From: Spirosomataceae bacterium TFI 002
GTDB lineage: Bacteria > Bacteroidota > Bacteroidia > Cytophagales > Spirosomataceae
Length of the DNA: 64,000 nt
NCBI GenBank assembly: GCA_900230115.1
Contig: LT907983.1
Coordinates: forward strand, 4,758,774 to 4,822,773
Direction of reading: 5' to 3'
Shown: positions 25,976 to 35,565 of the stretch, one piece after another
Numbering within the stretch: position 1 is the stretch's first letter
Layout of the letters: each line of letters begins with the position of its first letter
The notes under the pieces: model-generated
Told to the model about the DNA's origin: nothing
Database searches by the model: none
Seen by the model: the letters and a program-made list of their open reading frames with translations, nothing else
Program-made: the position numbers and the translations under genes

Positions 25976-27172
25976 CTAGTAATTCGCTTGTAATTGAATC
26001 CTTAGAGCATTTCCTTGTTGGTGATTAACAGGTTTTAATGCGTCTTCGAAAGTTCTATCCGACAACATATACAACATTACAATTTCAAAGTATTTATTGA
26101 TCACGAGTTCAAATCCAACCTCTAAATCTTTTACTAAATAAGACCTTGCGTCTGTTTCAAACTTTTTTCCACCATCATAATATTGATATTTGATAAAAGG
26201 TATGATCACATTTTTATCAGTTTGTATCCTATACATGAGCTGGGCATAACCACCTTTCAAGTTTTGTAGCTCAGTGGACATGGTTTTTGTATTAAACTGA
26301 GGTCCCTTACCAATGTTGTATTCCGCTTGGAAACCGAATGGTTGAGGGTATACAATTAAAGAAGCAGCTATACGCTCATCGTCCCAAAGAGTTTGGCGAT
26401 TTAAGTTTTCGTCACTGATTGGGATATTGTATTTACCCTTATAGGCTTGAATTCCAGCTTCGATGATTTGTTCGTTTTTTAACTGAAATGGGTATGTGAA
26501 CCGAGAAACAACGTGGAGGTTATCGTTTGTTTCACTCCTTCCTGCTCCTTGGCCATTATATGCACCCAATGCAAACATTCCGTAATCTCCTGACCCTTTA
26601 AGCCCAGACCTTGTAAGGTAAGATAGTCTTTGTCTCACATCAACTGGAGCATAGTAGAAAAATACTCCCAAATCACGCTCATCTTTTGCGGCACTATTGA
26701 TTGCATCATTTCTATCTAGGGCTAACCTATTACTTGACGATTGCATATTTTCAAACCCATAGGGAACCTTACTTTGCCCAATTCGGAATCTTGCTGTTCT
26801 TTCATCATCCAGAGCAAGGTCAAAATATGCGTCCTTTAATCCGAGTCCATGAATAACAGAGCTACTAACACCCGTTGCCATATCAAATTGTAAATAGGCA
26901 TACATTCTTTTTGATACATTTCCGGCTAGCCTAATACGAGCTCTTCTCAGAAAGAATCCACCATCTTTTCCCAGTGACTTGTCGCACTGCTCGCACTTTA
27001 GATTTTCATTCGTTTCAAATAATCGATTATAACGGAGTTGGGTATAGCCTCCAAGTCTCATTCTTTCGTACCAGTTGGAGCTTATTTCTGTAATTTCTTG
27101 AGCTTTTGATTTAGTTGTGCATACAAAAGTTATAATCAGCATCATAGCGATGCTGGTTAGGTAATTCTTCAT
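25976..27172 (-). CDS. Outer-membrane porin, phosphate-selective O/P type
   Basis: A 398-residue protein with a signal peptide (ending SKAQ) and a beta-barrel of the OprO/OprP family. The first strands read RMRLGGYTQLRYN and GFFLRRARIRLAGNVSKRMYAYLQFDMA, typical of the family start, and the protein ends in an aromatic-rich strand (RIQLQANY). It follows two phosphate-permease-type genes on the same strand, supporting anion or phosphate uptake across the outer membrane. A CEQC pair in the first loop is unusual for a porin and could form a disulfide. A terminator separates it from the upstream gene. Confidence 0.85.
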   Translation of the reverse strand: MKNYLTSIAMMLIITFVCTTKSKAQEITEISSNWYERMRLGGYTQLRYNRLFETNENLKCEQCDKSLGKDGGFFLRRARIRLAGNVSKRMYAYLQFDMATGVSSSVIHGLGLKDAYFDLALDDERTARFRIGQSKVPYGFENMQSSSNRLALDRNDAINSAAKDERDLGVFFYYAPVDVRQRLSYLTRSGLKGSGDYGMFALGAYNGQGAGRSETNDNLHVVSRFTYPFQLKNEQIIEAGIQAYKGKYNIPISDENLNRQTLWDDERIAASLIVYPQPFGFQAEYNIGKGPQFNTKTMSTELQNLKGGYAQLMYRIQTDKNVIIPFIKYQYYDGGKKFETDARSYLVKDLEVGFELVINKYFEIVMLYMLSDRTFEDALKPVNHQQGNALRIQLQANY

Positions 27173-27191
27173 TTTTATGATTTATATTGGT

Positions 27192-27220
27192 AAAAAAAAG
27201 CCCGAAATTAATCGGGTCTT
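27192..27220 (-). terminator. Terminator after the PiT-like gene
   Basis: CCCGA (27201-27205) pairs with TCGGG (27212-27216); on the minus strand eight T residues follow. It lies between the PiT-like gene stop and the porin start. Confidence 0.8.
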
Positions 27221-27233
27221 TTGGTAAGCTACT

Positions 27234-28181
27234 TTACTTTAAATTTCCTGCGATGTAATTCACCGCTAATGCTATCAGAATTGAAACGGTCATACCCAAA
27301 ACAAGCTTCCCAAAGTCTTGTGTGATAATAGGGAACAGTTTCTTCATTTTTCTATGCTTAGATAAGGTCGTAATCGCCATTTCTCTTCCAGATAAAAGTC
27401 CTATAAAAACCCAGGTTGTGGACATTGGGACAGAGTTAAGCTCTTTGAAAAAGAAGAGAATGAATGCGTATACAAAGTCAATTATGGTTGCTGATCTTAC
27501 GTATTTTGTATTCGTTTTGCTGAGTACAATTTTTTGAATCTTTCCTCCACCTTCTCTGAAAATCAAGAAAATGATCGCTGTAAAGAATACCAAAATAAAC
27601 AGCAACATATTGAAAGAAATCTCTCTTGGTAAAAACACTGCAATATTGGCAACGTCATGAGTTAACCAGCTCCACCATAAAAAACCTGTGGAAACCCATT
27701 GAAGCTTTCTCCATTTATCTTTATTCTTGTCTCTAACGCTGCCTTTTTCATCAAGTACTTTCGATATTACTATCCAAAATATATAGGCGGTAATAGCGGC
27801 CACTCCATAACCTAAAATTGTCTTCAACACCATTTCTTTGAAAACATCCATCGTTATGAAAGTTGCCAAGATTAGGAATGAAGTACTAACAGGAATTCCT
27901 ATTCTGGTTAGTACAATAAGTATCAAAGGAGCAATTCCATGATACCATTCTACTTGAACAAATGGAATTTTGGCAAGTCTACCATAGGAAATATCACCAT
28001 TATAAGTAAACCAGCTATAAGCGATTGTGAAAACAAGTCCTAATGAAGCAAATAATGCCAAATAGTACCAAGGTGTCTTTTTGTTTGAAGACATCCATGT
28101 TCCCAATGTTTGGATGGAGTCATTTGCAACCACCGAGTAGGATGCAAGTAGAAAAAAGGTAATTGAGTAAAATTGTTCCAT
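27234..28181 (-). CDS. PiT-family-like permease (diverged phosphate transporter paralogue)
   Basis: A 315-residue membrane protein with about nine helices. It shows two inverted halves with PiT-like signatures: VVANDSIQTLGTW and IPVSTSFLI in the first half, THDVANIAVFLPRE and VPMSTTWVFIGLLSGRE in the second. These echo the GANDxxN and P-[VI]-S-T-T motifs of PiT. It is shorter than standard PiT and lies 31 bases after a canonical PiT gene. It could transport phosphate, another anion, or assist the neighbouring PiT; the substrate is not shown by sequence. Confidence 0.75.
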   Translation of the reverse strand: MEQFYSITFFLLASYSVVANDSIQTLGTWMSSNKKTPWYYLALFASLGLVFTIAYSWFTYNGDISYGRLAKIPFVQVEWYHGIAPLILIVLTRIGIPVSTSFLILATFITMDVFKEMVLKTILGYGVAAITAYIFWIVISKVLDEKGSVRDKNKDKWRKLQWVSTGFLWWSWLTHDVANIAVFLPREISFNMLLFILVFFTAIIFLIFREGGGKIQKIVLSKTNTKYVRSATIIDFVYAFILFFFKELNSVPMSTTWVFIGLLSGREMAITTLSKHRKMKKLFPIITQDFGKLVLGMTVSILIALAVNYIAGNLK

Positions 28182-28212
28182 AAGGGTTTGTTTTGGAATA
28201 ATAGAAATCTAA

Positions 28213-29625
28213 CTAGTTCATAAATGATCTAAATATTAAAAATAGAGAACCTGAAATAAACATTGAAACGGGAAGCGTAAGCACCCAAGCTATGAGGATA
28301 TTTCTTATTGTACTTTTCTGTAAGTTCCCAAGTCCTTTGCTCGCAACCATGGTACCGGCAATTCCAGACGATAAGGTATGTGTTGTTGATACTGGCATCC
28401 CAAGTCCTGACGCCAACCCAATCGTAGCAGCGGCAACTAATTCGGCTGATGCTCCTTGAGCGTATGTAAGGTGAGATTTTCCTATTTTCTCGCCGATCGT
28501 AACTACAATACGTTTCCAGCCAAACATCGTCCCGAATCCTAAAGAGAGAGAAACCATTAAAATTACCCAAAATGGGGCATAATCAATAGCTTTTCTAATA
28601 CCAGATTCTTCATTAACGGCCAATTCCTTCAACCTGCTTTTCTGCTGTTCTGAAAGGCTATTTTTGTTAATTTCTAATAGTTGTTTCGTATTGTTAGAAA
28701 TCTGAAGAATTGTTCGACGAATAGATGGTTTATGACTTTCTGAGTTGGAGCTTACCGTGGTATTTAAAAAGATTAGTTCTTCATTTAAACTTTGGACAAG
28801 TTTAAAGCTCTCAGGGTTTTGTTGGTCAAAATTAGCTTTTTCTACTAATTGACTAATTTCTGCGATTTCTGGTTGTAAGTTAGAAAGGGATTTTTCCGAG
28901 TGGGTTGCAAAATAGCTTGGAAGTACCCCAATTAGAATAAGCATGATAAGCCCAATTCCTTTTTGCCCATCATTACGACCGTGAGCAAAACTTACTAAAG
29001 TACAAGTTGAAATCAATGTCCATTTTATCCACTTAGGTGGTTTAGAGTCTTTTTTAGGCTCCTCAAATAACTCATCTCTACGCTTTTTATTGACTACATT
29101 TTTAATAATGTACATTAAAAGCATTGCCAGGCTAAAACCAATTACTGGAGCCATTAACAGTCCAGAAAAGACTTTAATTACCTTATCCCAGTTAAGAGCA
29201 GCAAGGCCAGTATCGTTAGTCGGCAAAAAAGCAAAACCTATTCCTACCCCAAGTATTGAGCCTATTAACGTATGTGAGCTAGAAGATGGTAAGCCAAAAT
29301 ACCAAGTTCCGAAATTCCAAAGAATAGCAGAAATTAGGATGGACATCACCATTGCGATGGTGTGGTAGACATTTAAGTCTATTACAAGATCAATGGGAAG
29401 TAGATTTATAATACTCAATCCAACTCCCAATCCACCGGTAATAACACCAATGAAGTTGAAAACTCCGGAGAGTATAACTGCTTGAGTAGGGCCAAGTGAT
29501 TTTGTGTAAATAACAGTGGCGACAGCATTTGCTGTATCGTGAAATCCATTGATAAATTCAAAGACACAAGCTGCTAAAAGTGCAAGCCCTAATAATAGTA
29601 AAACACTAAGCTCAATATCGGGCAT
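28213..29625 (-). CDS. Inorganic phosphate transporter, PiT family
   Basis: A 470-residue PiT permease that moves phosphate with a cation. Motifs in order: GFHDTANAVATVIYT near residue 28, PSSSSHTLIGSILG near 115, HGRNDGQKGIG near 215, and PVSTTHTLSSGIAG near 420. A helical insertion of about 100 polar residues (SEKSLSNLQPEIAEISQ...) separates the two halves; the long cytoplasmic loop of PiT proteins lies here but this one is coiled-coil-like. No PhoU or DUF47 gene is adjacent. It heads the permease/porin block. Confidence 0.93.
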   Translation of the reverse strand: MPDIELSVLLLLGLALLAACVFEFINGFHDTANAVATVIYTKSLGPTQAVILSGVFNFIGVITGGLGVGLSIINLLPIDLVIDLNVYHTIAMVMSILISAILWNFGTWYFGLPSSSSHTLIGSILGVGIGFAFLPTNDTGLAALNWDKVIKVFSGLLMAPVIGFSLAMLLMYIIKNVVNKKRRDELFEEPKKDSKPPKWIKWTLISTCTLVSFAHGRNDGQKGIGLIMLILIGVLPSYFATHSEKSLSNLQPEIAEISQLVEKANFDQQNPESFKLVQSLNEELIFLNTTVSSNSESHKPSIRRTILQISNNTKQLLEINKNSLSEQQKSRLKELAVNEESGIRKAIDYAPFWVILMVSLSLGFGTMFGWKRIVVTIGEKIGKSHLTYAQGASAELVAAATIGLASGLGMPVSTTHTLSSGIAGTMVASKGLGNLQKSTIRNILIAWVLTLPVSMFISGSLFLIFRSFMN

Positions 29626-29802
29626 TAATGCATTGCTTGTTATGATTGTAGGTAAAGTTCACTAATAAGCTGCAAAATTAATTCTTTGCTTTGAGTAAAC
29701 CCATTTTCTAATATTAAGTAAATGTTAACTTTCTTAATATTAGAATTTAAGTAATAAAGAGCCAGAGCTTTATAGGTCTTTTTCCTGTATTTTATTTACA
29801 AA

Positions 29803-29832
29803 AAAAAGCAGATCACGAGTGACCTGCTTTTT
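29803..29832 (-). terminator. Terminator downstream of gpmI
   Basis: AGCAG (29807-29811) pairs with CTGCT (29824-29828), with an inner TCAC/GTGA stem. A and T runs flank it on both sides. It lies 17 bases after the gpmI stop. Confidence 0.85.
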
Positions 29833-29848
29833 CTAATATCAAAATATT

Positions 29849-31387
29849 TTACAACAAGATATTTCCATCCATTTCAGCAGGAATGGCTACATCCATGATG
29901 CTTAGTATTGTTGGAGCTATATCTCCCAACTTTCCGTCTTTAGGTTTTCCATGGTAGTCATTATCAACCACAATGAAAGGAACAAGGTTGAGTGAGTGAG
30001 CAGTATTTACTGTTTTGTCGTCATTGAGCATATAGTCTGCATTACCATGATCTGCAATGATAAGAGATGTATAGCCATTCGCGATACCCGCTTCCACAAC
30101 GTCTTTTAAACAAGCGTCTACAGTTTCTACGGCTTTTACAACTGCTTGGAAATCTCCAGTATGACCTACCATATCTGGGTTTGCAAAGTTGAGACACACA
30201 AAGTCGACATCACCCTTCCTAAGCTCAGGTACAATTTTGTCTCTTATATCTTTAGCAGCCATTTCTGGTTTCATGTCATAAGTAGCTACATCTTTTGGTG
30301 ATGGAGCCATCAATCTGCTTTCTCCGTCAAATTCTCTCTCTCTACCGCCTGAGAAGAAAAACGTAACGTGAGGATATTTCTCAGTTTCGGCAATTCTTAT
30401 CTGTTTTTTACCGGCAGCAGATAGAACCTCTCCTAATGTATTTACCAAATTATCCTTTTCATAGATAACTTCCACGTTCTTGAAAGTCTCGTTATAATTT
30501 GTCATCGTAAGATACTTAAGCTTAAGAGCTTTCATGTTTTGCTCAGGAAAGTCTTTTTGCGTAAGCACTTCTGTAATCTCTCTACCTCTATCTGTTCTAA
30601 AGTTGAAACAAAGTACAACGTCACCTTCTTGGATTGTTGCAACAGGCTTTCCATCTCTATGTTCAACCACAATAGGTTTCATGAATTCGTCGGTAACACC
30701 ATTGTCGTATGCCTCTTGAATTACACTTGCCAATCCGCCGTTGCTGACGCGAGTTTCACCTTCTCCTTTTACCATAGCATCATAGGCTAATTTTACACGA
30801 TCCCATCGCTTATCACGATCCATGGCGTAATATCTTCCTACAATTGATGCGATTTTCCCTCCAGTAGTAGCAAGTTTAAGTTGTAACTCGTTTATAAAGT
30901 CCTTGCCCGATTTAGGATCACAATCTCTACCATCTAAAAAAGCATGAACATAAAAGTCTTTCACTCCTGCCTCAGAAGCGATATCACATAGGCCCATCAA
31001 ATGGTCAATATGTGAATGGACTCCGCCGTCTGATACCAAACCAATGAAGTGTACATTTTTACCTTCTGCCTTGGCGTAGTTAAGTGCATTTACAAGAACC
31101 GGCTCTTTCGCTAAGTTTCCGTTTCGTACGTTTAGGTTGATTTTTTCTAGTTCCTGATACACTACTCTACCAGCTCCTAGATTCATATGACCCACTTCGG
31201 AATTTCCCATTTGACCATCTGGCAAGCCTACTGCATTTCCAGAAGCTTCCAAAGTGCTATTTGGGTATTTGGCCATTAGGCTTTTGAAAAAAGGAACATT
31301 GGCTGCTTCAATTGCAGATCTCCATTCTTCGCCTTTTTTGGGAATACCCCAGCCATCCAATATTAATAGTTGTACTTTCTTATTCAA
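29849..31387 (-). CDS. gpmI: 2,3-bisphosphoglycerate-independent phosphoglycerate mutase
   Basis: A 512-residue alkaline-phosphatase-superfamily enzyme interconverting 3- and 2-phosphoglycerate in glycolysis. It begins LLILDGWG with the first metal Asp at residue 11; the catalytic Ser63 lies in MGNSEVGHMNLGAGR. Further metal ligands are in NFANPDMVGHTG and IIADHGNAD. Length is standard. It is followed by its own terminator; the M16 peptidase gene ends 34 bases upstream, so the two may be co-transcribed. Confidence 0.97.
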   Translation of the reverse strand: MNKKVQLLILDGWGIPKKGEEWRSAIEAANVPFFKSLMAKYPNSTLEASGNAVGLPDGQMGNSEVGHMNLGAGRVVYQELEKINLNVRNGNLAKEPVLVNALNYAKAEGKNVHFIGLVSDGGVHSHIDHLMGLCDIASEAGVKDFYVHAFLDGRDCDPKSGKDFINELQLKLATTGGKIASIVGRYYAMDRDKRWDRVKLAYDAMVKGEGETRVSNGGLASVIQEAYDNGVTDEFMKPIVVEHRDGKPVATIQEGDVVLCFNFRTDRGREITEVLTQKDFPEQNMKALKLKYLTMTNYNETFKNVEVIYEKDNLVNTLGEVLSAAGKKQIRIAETEKYPHVTFFFSGGREREFDGESRLMAPSPKDVATYDMKPEMAAKDIRDKIVPELRKGDVDFVCLNFANPDMVGHTGDFQAVVKAVETVDACLKDVVEAGIANGYTSLIIADHGNADYMLNDDKTVNTAHSLNLVPFIVVDNDYHGKPKDGKLGDIAPTILSIMDVAIPAEMDGNILL

Positions 31388-31421
31388 TTTCGTAGTGTTT
31401 TTGGTATTACAAATTTACATT

Positions 31422-32660
31422 TTATTCCGCTGCTTCGTACAAAAGTGTGCTTGAATTATTAGCACGAAGTACTGTTTTAGCAGCTTTTTCTATATCCTTG
31501 ATTTCAATGTTTTTAACTAAGTCTTTGTCCACATTTACCCATTCTGCATTTCCTGCATTTGCCGCCATTGCAAGGTTCATTGCTCTATTTAGGAGTTCAA
31601 CTTCTGAAAACAGCATGGTGGATTCTGACTGGTTCTTAACTTTTTCAAGTTCTTTTTCATCATACTTCTCATTCATGAATGCTGCGACAATTTGATCTAC
31701 AGCTTCATTTGCCTTTTCAAGACTCACTCCCTTATTTACATTTCCTTGTATAACAAGCAATCCCGTATCAAGGGAGGCTGTAACGTAACTAGAGATATTA
31801 TTAAAGAGCTTTTGGTCTTTTACAAGAGTGGTGTACAATCTCGAAGACTTACCTCTACCTAACATATCGCTAAGTAAATCAGTTGCATGAAAATCTTTCT
31901 CAAACCTTCCCGGCATTTTATAAGCCTTATAGACGGCAGATAAAGGGACTTTGGCACTTGTTCTCATTATCCTAGCTTCCAATTGCTCTTCTTCTTGCGG
32001 GAAGCTTTTTTCTACTTTTTCACCGGCCGGAATTGGCCCAAACCATTTTTCAGCCAAATCTTTGATTTGCTCTATTTCAAAATCCCCTGCAACAACTAAG
32101 TTCGCGTTATTTGGCCTATAGAATTTAAAGAAAAATGCTTTTACATCTTCCATGGTTGCATCCTCTATATGGCTAATCTCTTTACCAATGGTCGCCCATT
32201 TGTAAGGATGTTTTTCGTAAGCCAATGGTCTTAGTTTCAACCAAACATCTCCGTAAGGTTGATTTAAGTACCTTTGTTTGAATTCCTCAATTACTACTTT
32301 ACGTTGTATCTCGAGTACTTCTGGGTCAAAAGAAAGACTCATCATTCGGTCAGATTCTAACCAAAATGCCGTTTCAATATTTTCTGCTGGAAGAGTTATA
32401 TAGTAGTTGGTAATATCAGGAGAGGTGAAAGCATTATTTTCACCGCCAACCAGTTGCAATGGTTCGTCGTACGAAGGTATGTTTTTAGAACCACCAAACA
32501 TCAAATGCTCAAATAGGTGAGCAAAGCCAGTTTTGTGTTCATCCTCATCTCTGCTTCCGACATTATATATCAGATTAAAAGCTGCAATAGGAGTTGTTTT
32601 GTCTTTATGAAGGTAGACATTGAGGCCGTTGGCCAATTGAAAATGCTCGTAATTTATCAT
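31422..32660 (-). CDS. M16-family zinc metallopeptidase
   Basis: A 412-residue single-unit pitrilysin/processing-peptidase-like protein. The inverted zinc motif H48-x-x-E51-H52 is in AHLFEHLMFGG, and the third ligand is expected in VVIEEFKQRYLNQPYG. No signal peptide, so probably cytoplasmic. In Bacteroidota such proteins often occur with a second, catalytically inactive M16 partner; none is adjacent here. Substrate unknown. Confidence 0.93.
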   Translation of the reverse strand: MINYEHFQLANGLNVYLHKDKTTPIAAFNLIYNVGSRDEDEHKTGFAHLFEHLMFGGSKNIPSYDEPLQLVGGENNAFTSPDITNYYITLPAENIETAFWLESDRMMSLSFDPEVLEIQRKVVIEEFKQRYLNQPYGDVWLKLRPLAYEKHPYKWATIGKEISHIEDATMEDVKAFFFKFYRPNNANLVVAGDFEIEQIKDLAEKWFGPIPAGEKVEKSFPQEEEQLEARIMRTSAKVPLSAVYKAYKMPGRFEKDFHATDLLSDMLGRGKSSRLYTTLVKDQKLFNNISSYVTASLDTGLLVIQGNVNKGVSLEKANEAVDQIVAAFMNEKYDEKELEKVKNQSESTMLFSEVELLNRAMNLAMAANAGNAEWVNVDKDLVKNIEIKDIEKAAKTVLRANNSSTLLYEAAE

Positions 32661-32812
32661 AGGGAATAATTAGGGCAAAAATAAGAACCTAAACCGAGCA
32701 TCAGCTAATTTTTGATTTATTTAATATGAATCGTCCATTTTAGATAAGGATGGAATGATTGAATGGCATCATAATTGAAATTACTTTTTCATTGAAACTA
32801 ATTTTTTGAAAA

Positions 32813-33355
32813 ATGAAAAAACTACTATTTCTACCACTATTTGCTTTACTATTTAATGCTTGTACTTCAAGCGATGTTGAACCCAAAAAAGAGTTTGTTG
32901 GCAAATGGAAAATTAACTCATTTCAAGTCAATTTGAAAATGTCTGGTGAGCAACCAGAAAATGAAGTTGAGGACGTTTCCGGAAAGGAAATAATACTGGA
33001 ATTTAAGGAAGATGGGACTTTTACTTCTTCTTATGTACCCACAGGTGATGAGGATTTTGAGCTTTTCCCTGTTTCTACCGCTACGTACAGTGTTCAAAAT
33101 GATGAGTACATTTTGATTTCATCCAAAAACGAAATGGGTGATAACGAAACTATTAAATATAAGTATGAGATCAACAATGACCAGTTGGTATTATCTATGG
33201 ATAAAGAATTGGTAAAGGAGGCATTTGCAAATGCTTTAAAACTGGAAGCTGCTGCGTTAGCTGCATTTGGAATTACAGCTGAAGATCTGTTGTTAGAAAT
33301 TTTCGTAGATATTGAATCTTATGACTTAAGTATCTTAATGGTAAAAGCCAACTAA
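32813..33355 (+). CDS. Lipocalin-like lipoprotein
   Basis: A 180-residue protein with a lipoprotein signal peptide: LLFNACTSS places the lipid-attachment Cys near residue 17. The mature part starts EFVGKWKINSFQV and continues with ILEFKEDGTFTSSY and ATYSVQNDEYILISS, the GxW...F..DGtf pattern of Bacteroidota lipocalin-like domains. The function is unknown. The gene is single and followed by a strong terminator. Confidence 0.8.
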   Translation: MKKLLFLPLFALLFNACTSSDVEPKKEFVGKWKINSFQVNLKMSGEQPENEVEDVSGKEIILEFKEDGTFTSSYVPTGDEDFELFPVSTATYSVQNDEYILISSKNEMGDNETIKYKYEINNDQLVLSMDKELVKEAFANALKLEAAALAAFGITAEDLLLEIFVDIESYDLSILMVKAN

Positions 33356-33376
33356 CAGCCAAGAACTAATAAAAAG

Positions 33377-33412
33377 AAAGGCATCTTTTCAACTTGAGAA
33401 GATGCCTTTTTT
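33377..33412. terminator. Strong terminator after the lipocalin-like gene
   Basis: AGGCATCTT (33379-33387) pairs perfectly with AAGATGCCT (33399-33407); a T6 tract follows on the plus strand. It may also serve the convergent gene ending at 33445. Confidence 0.9.
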
Positions 33413-33444
33413 ACTTTTTATGCATAGGTAGATTTGATGCTTTT

Positions 33445-33987
33445 CTATTCCATAGGTGGCGTTGGTGGTCTATTTCCATCTTCTCCCATTGGTGGTGGTG
33501 GTCTATCTCCCATAGGAGGGCCGCTATTACCTTCAGGACCATTTTTGCCTTTTGGAGGACCTTTTTTCGGATGCATTATATCCCTCAACAAATTATCAAA
33601 ATCACTCTTTTGACTTTCATTACATATATTTCGAATGGCTTCAAAGTGAATATAGGTCAGCTTATCCCTTTCTGTTTCTAAGCGTCCAATGTTTTGAACA
33701 AACTCGGTTTGTTCTTCCACGTCTTTTTGATCCCTCAAGCCTTTGAAAAATAGATCTTTGTAAATTCTTAAAGAATCCCCAATTGACTTCATCTTGAGTT
33801 CATGTTGATCGATAAGCAGTTTTAATTCGGCAGTTTGATTTTTGTCAAAATTTAATTGTTCACCTAAGAAAGGCCGCTTATTAACTTTTCCTGGTTTATC
33901 ACCAAAGAACTGAACTCCAGCTAATATGAGGTTGGCTATGAGAAGTATGGATATTACCCACAACCATATTTTAGAATTGATTTTCAT
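33445..33987 (-). CDS. CpxP/Spy-like periplasmic sensor protein
   Basis: A 180-residue protein with one N-terminal helix (about residues 8-26) and a helical periplasmic domain with LNFDKNQTAELKLLIDQH, resembling the first LTxxQ-type helix of CpxP/Spy/CnrX-like proteins. The last 40 residues are Pro/Gly-rich (PPKGKNGPEG, GDRPPPPMGED). It is the third gene of a cluster with an ECF sigma factor and a short membrane protein. In other systems such periplasmic proteins sense metal or misfolded proteins and hold the sigma factor inactive; that role is inferred. Confidence 0.75.
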   Translation of the reverse strand: MKINSKIWLWVISILLIANLILAGVQFFGDKPGKVNKRPFLGEQLNFDKNQTAELKLLIDQHELKMKSIGDSLRIYKDLFFKGLRDQKDVEEQTEFVQNIGRLETERDKLTYIHFEAIRNICNESQKSDFDNLLRDIMHPKKGPPKGKNGPEGNSGPPMGDRPPPPMGEDGNRPPTPPME

Positions 33988-34028
33988 TTTAGTTTTCTTT
34001 TTACAAGGGTTTTATGCCTCATTGGTTC

Positions 34029-34343
34029 TTAGTAAAGTTCTAAATCATTCGATGTATTTAGGTTGTAAGTTTCAATAAACTGATCCTTTTCGCTTAGAGA
34101 TGGATCTTGGCTTTTTCCTATTTTCTGAATGGTTAAAACATTCATACTCACAGCAATGAGCAATAAGGGAACAACAACTGCGGGTTTGAGCAACCATCTT
34201 AATTTCGGTTGTTGTATTAATTCTGATTCCATTCTTGCTTTAAGTCTGGTATAGAAAAAGTCTTGTGGCTCGGCTCTTTCTATTTTATCAAAAGAGCCCA
34301 AGGTTTCTTCTATTTGTTTCTCAAAATTTCTGTTTTTATTCAT
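34029..34343 (-). CDS. Putative anti-sigma factor
   Basis: A 104-residue protein with a cytoplasmic N-terminal half (EETLGSFDKIERAEPQDFFYTRLKARMESE), one membrane helix at about 52-70, and a short outer tail. The layout and the PxDFFYTRLKARM segment are common in Bacteroidota anti-sigma proteins. Its start overlaps the sigma-factor stop by 8 bases, supporting coupled synthesis and a partner relationship. It lacks a zinc-binding ZAS motif. Confidence 0.75.
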   Translation of the reverse strand: MNKNRNFEKQIEETLGSFDKIERAEPQDFFYTRLKARMESELIQQPKLRWLLKPAVVVPLLLIAVSMNVLTIQKIGKSQDPSLSEKDQFIETYNLNTSNDLELY

Positions 34344-34917
34344 AATTGAAATTCTGTTTATAATAATTTTCTAATTCTTTTTTTAAGTTTTGCTTCGCTC
34401 TGAAAATCAAGGATTCAACTGATGATTTACTCATGTCCATTACCTCGGTTATTTGTTCGTAACTCAAGCCTTCAATATTATGTAGCGTATAGGCTACTTT
34501 TTGGTTTTCAGGCAAAATCGAAATTGCGGCAAATAGTCTTTTGGCATTTTCCTTTTGTTCTAGCTGTATTCCTGGATGTTCAAAATCCTTCCCTTGGTGC
34601 ACCAATTCGTCATTTTTGCCAAATAGACTTGTAATAAAGCTGAATCTTTTGGCTGTTTTCTGGCGTCGAATACGTTCCAAAGACTTATTCGTAGCAATGC
34701 GATAAATCCAAGTAGAGAGTTTTGATTCTCCCTTAAACTTTTCGATCGATTGATAAACCTCAATAAATACTTCTTGTGCTAGATCTTCGGCCTCGGTATG
34801 TTGTTGCGTAATAGACAATACCGTGTTGTACACTCTACCTTGGTACTGATCGACCAAGTGTTTGAATGCGGATTCATTTCTAGCTTTGAGTTGTATTAAA
34901 AGGTCTTTTTCTTCCAA
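34336..34917 (-). CDS. ECF-type RNA polymerase sigma factor
   Basis: A 193-residue sigma-70-like protein. Region 2 covers about residues 10-85 with QHTEAEDLAQEVFIEVYQ and the STWIYRIATNKSLERIRR promoter-melting segment; region 4 covers about 125-180 with LPENQKVAYTLHNIEGLSYEQITEVM and the HTH MSKSSVESLIFRAKQNL. It is first in an operon with the putative anti-sigma and CpxP-like genes and probably regulates them in response to an envelope signal. Confidence 0.95.
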   Translation of the reverse strand: MEEKDLLIQLKARNESAFKHLVDQYQGRVYNTVLSITQQHTEAEDLAQEVFIEVYQSIEKFKGESKLSTWIYRIATNKSLERIRRQKTAKRFSFITSLFGKNDELVHQGKDFEHPGIQLEQKENAKRLFAAISILPENQKVAYTLHNIEGLSYEQITEVMDMSKSSVESLIFRAKQNLKKELENYYKQNFNYE

Positions 34918-34983
34918 AAAACTTTGTTAACTATTTACTTAGATGTAAGTCCGAAAAAAAACTTGTGCACTTTTTAAAATAAA

Positions 34984-35457
34984 TTATTCCTCGGGGCGAA
35001 ATAATTTTTGTAGGCCATAAATAAACTTACGAAGTACCTGGTCTCCACAAGCTCTATATTGTTCTTGCTTAGGGTTACGGAAAAAAGCGTTAATCTCACT
35101 TTTGCTCAATCTTAGATCCATTGTTTTGAGTGCCGCCAAAATATCTTCGTCGGTATAGCTCAACGCGATTTTCAGTTTGCGGAGAATTAGATTGTTATTT
35201 AATCTTACCTCTGGGGGAGGTGTTTTGCCATCTTTTTTTCCTCTTTGCGAAATAATGAATCCATTCAAGAAAATAGCTAATTCTTGATCAACCATAGCCT
35301 TAAAGTCCTCATCAGAGTCTTTTTTGAGCCAATTACTCACCGTAGCTCTATCTACTTCAAGTTCGGCAAAACCAAAAACTTTTATCATTTCTGAATCGCT
35401 AAGGTCAAAAGCATAGCGTAATCGGCGAAGAATATCATTATTGTCCATCACTGGCAA
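34984..35457 (-). CDS. DUF1456 (YehS-like) protein
   Basis: A 157-residue soluble protein containing two copies of the DUF1456 unit: NDILRRLRYAFDLSDSEMIKVF... and NLILRKLKIALSYTDEDILAAL..., each followed by a helix-turn-helix-like segment (VSNWLKKDSDEDF; INAFFRNPKQEQY). This matches the YehS family, whose function is unknown. It stands alone and is divergent from ispF. Confidence 0.9.
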   Translation of the reverse strand: MPVMDNNDILRRLRYAFDLSDSEMIKVFGFAELEVDRATVSNWLKKDSDEDFKAMVDQELAIFLNGFIISQRGKKDGKTPPPEVRLNNNLILRKLKIALSYTDEDILAALKTMDLRLSKSEINAFFRNPKQEQYRACGDQVLRKFIYGLQKLFRPEE

Positions 35458-35565
35458 ATATAAGGATTGCCAATCGACATATTAGTGACTTTTGAACAGG
35501 TAAATTTGCTGAAAGGAAGTTTTGCTTTAATAATTACCCTAAATTTAGGCTTCTAAAATGTACAA

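Noticed and set aside
28229-28570. ORF inside the PiT gene on the same strand
   Set aside because: Alternative-frame shadow with no recognisable protein pattern; the PiT frame carries conserved motifs across the same bases.
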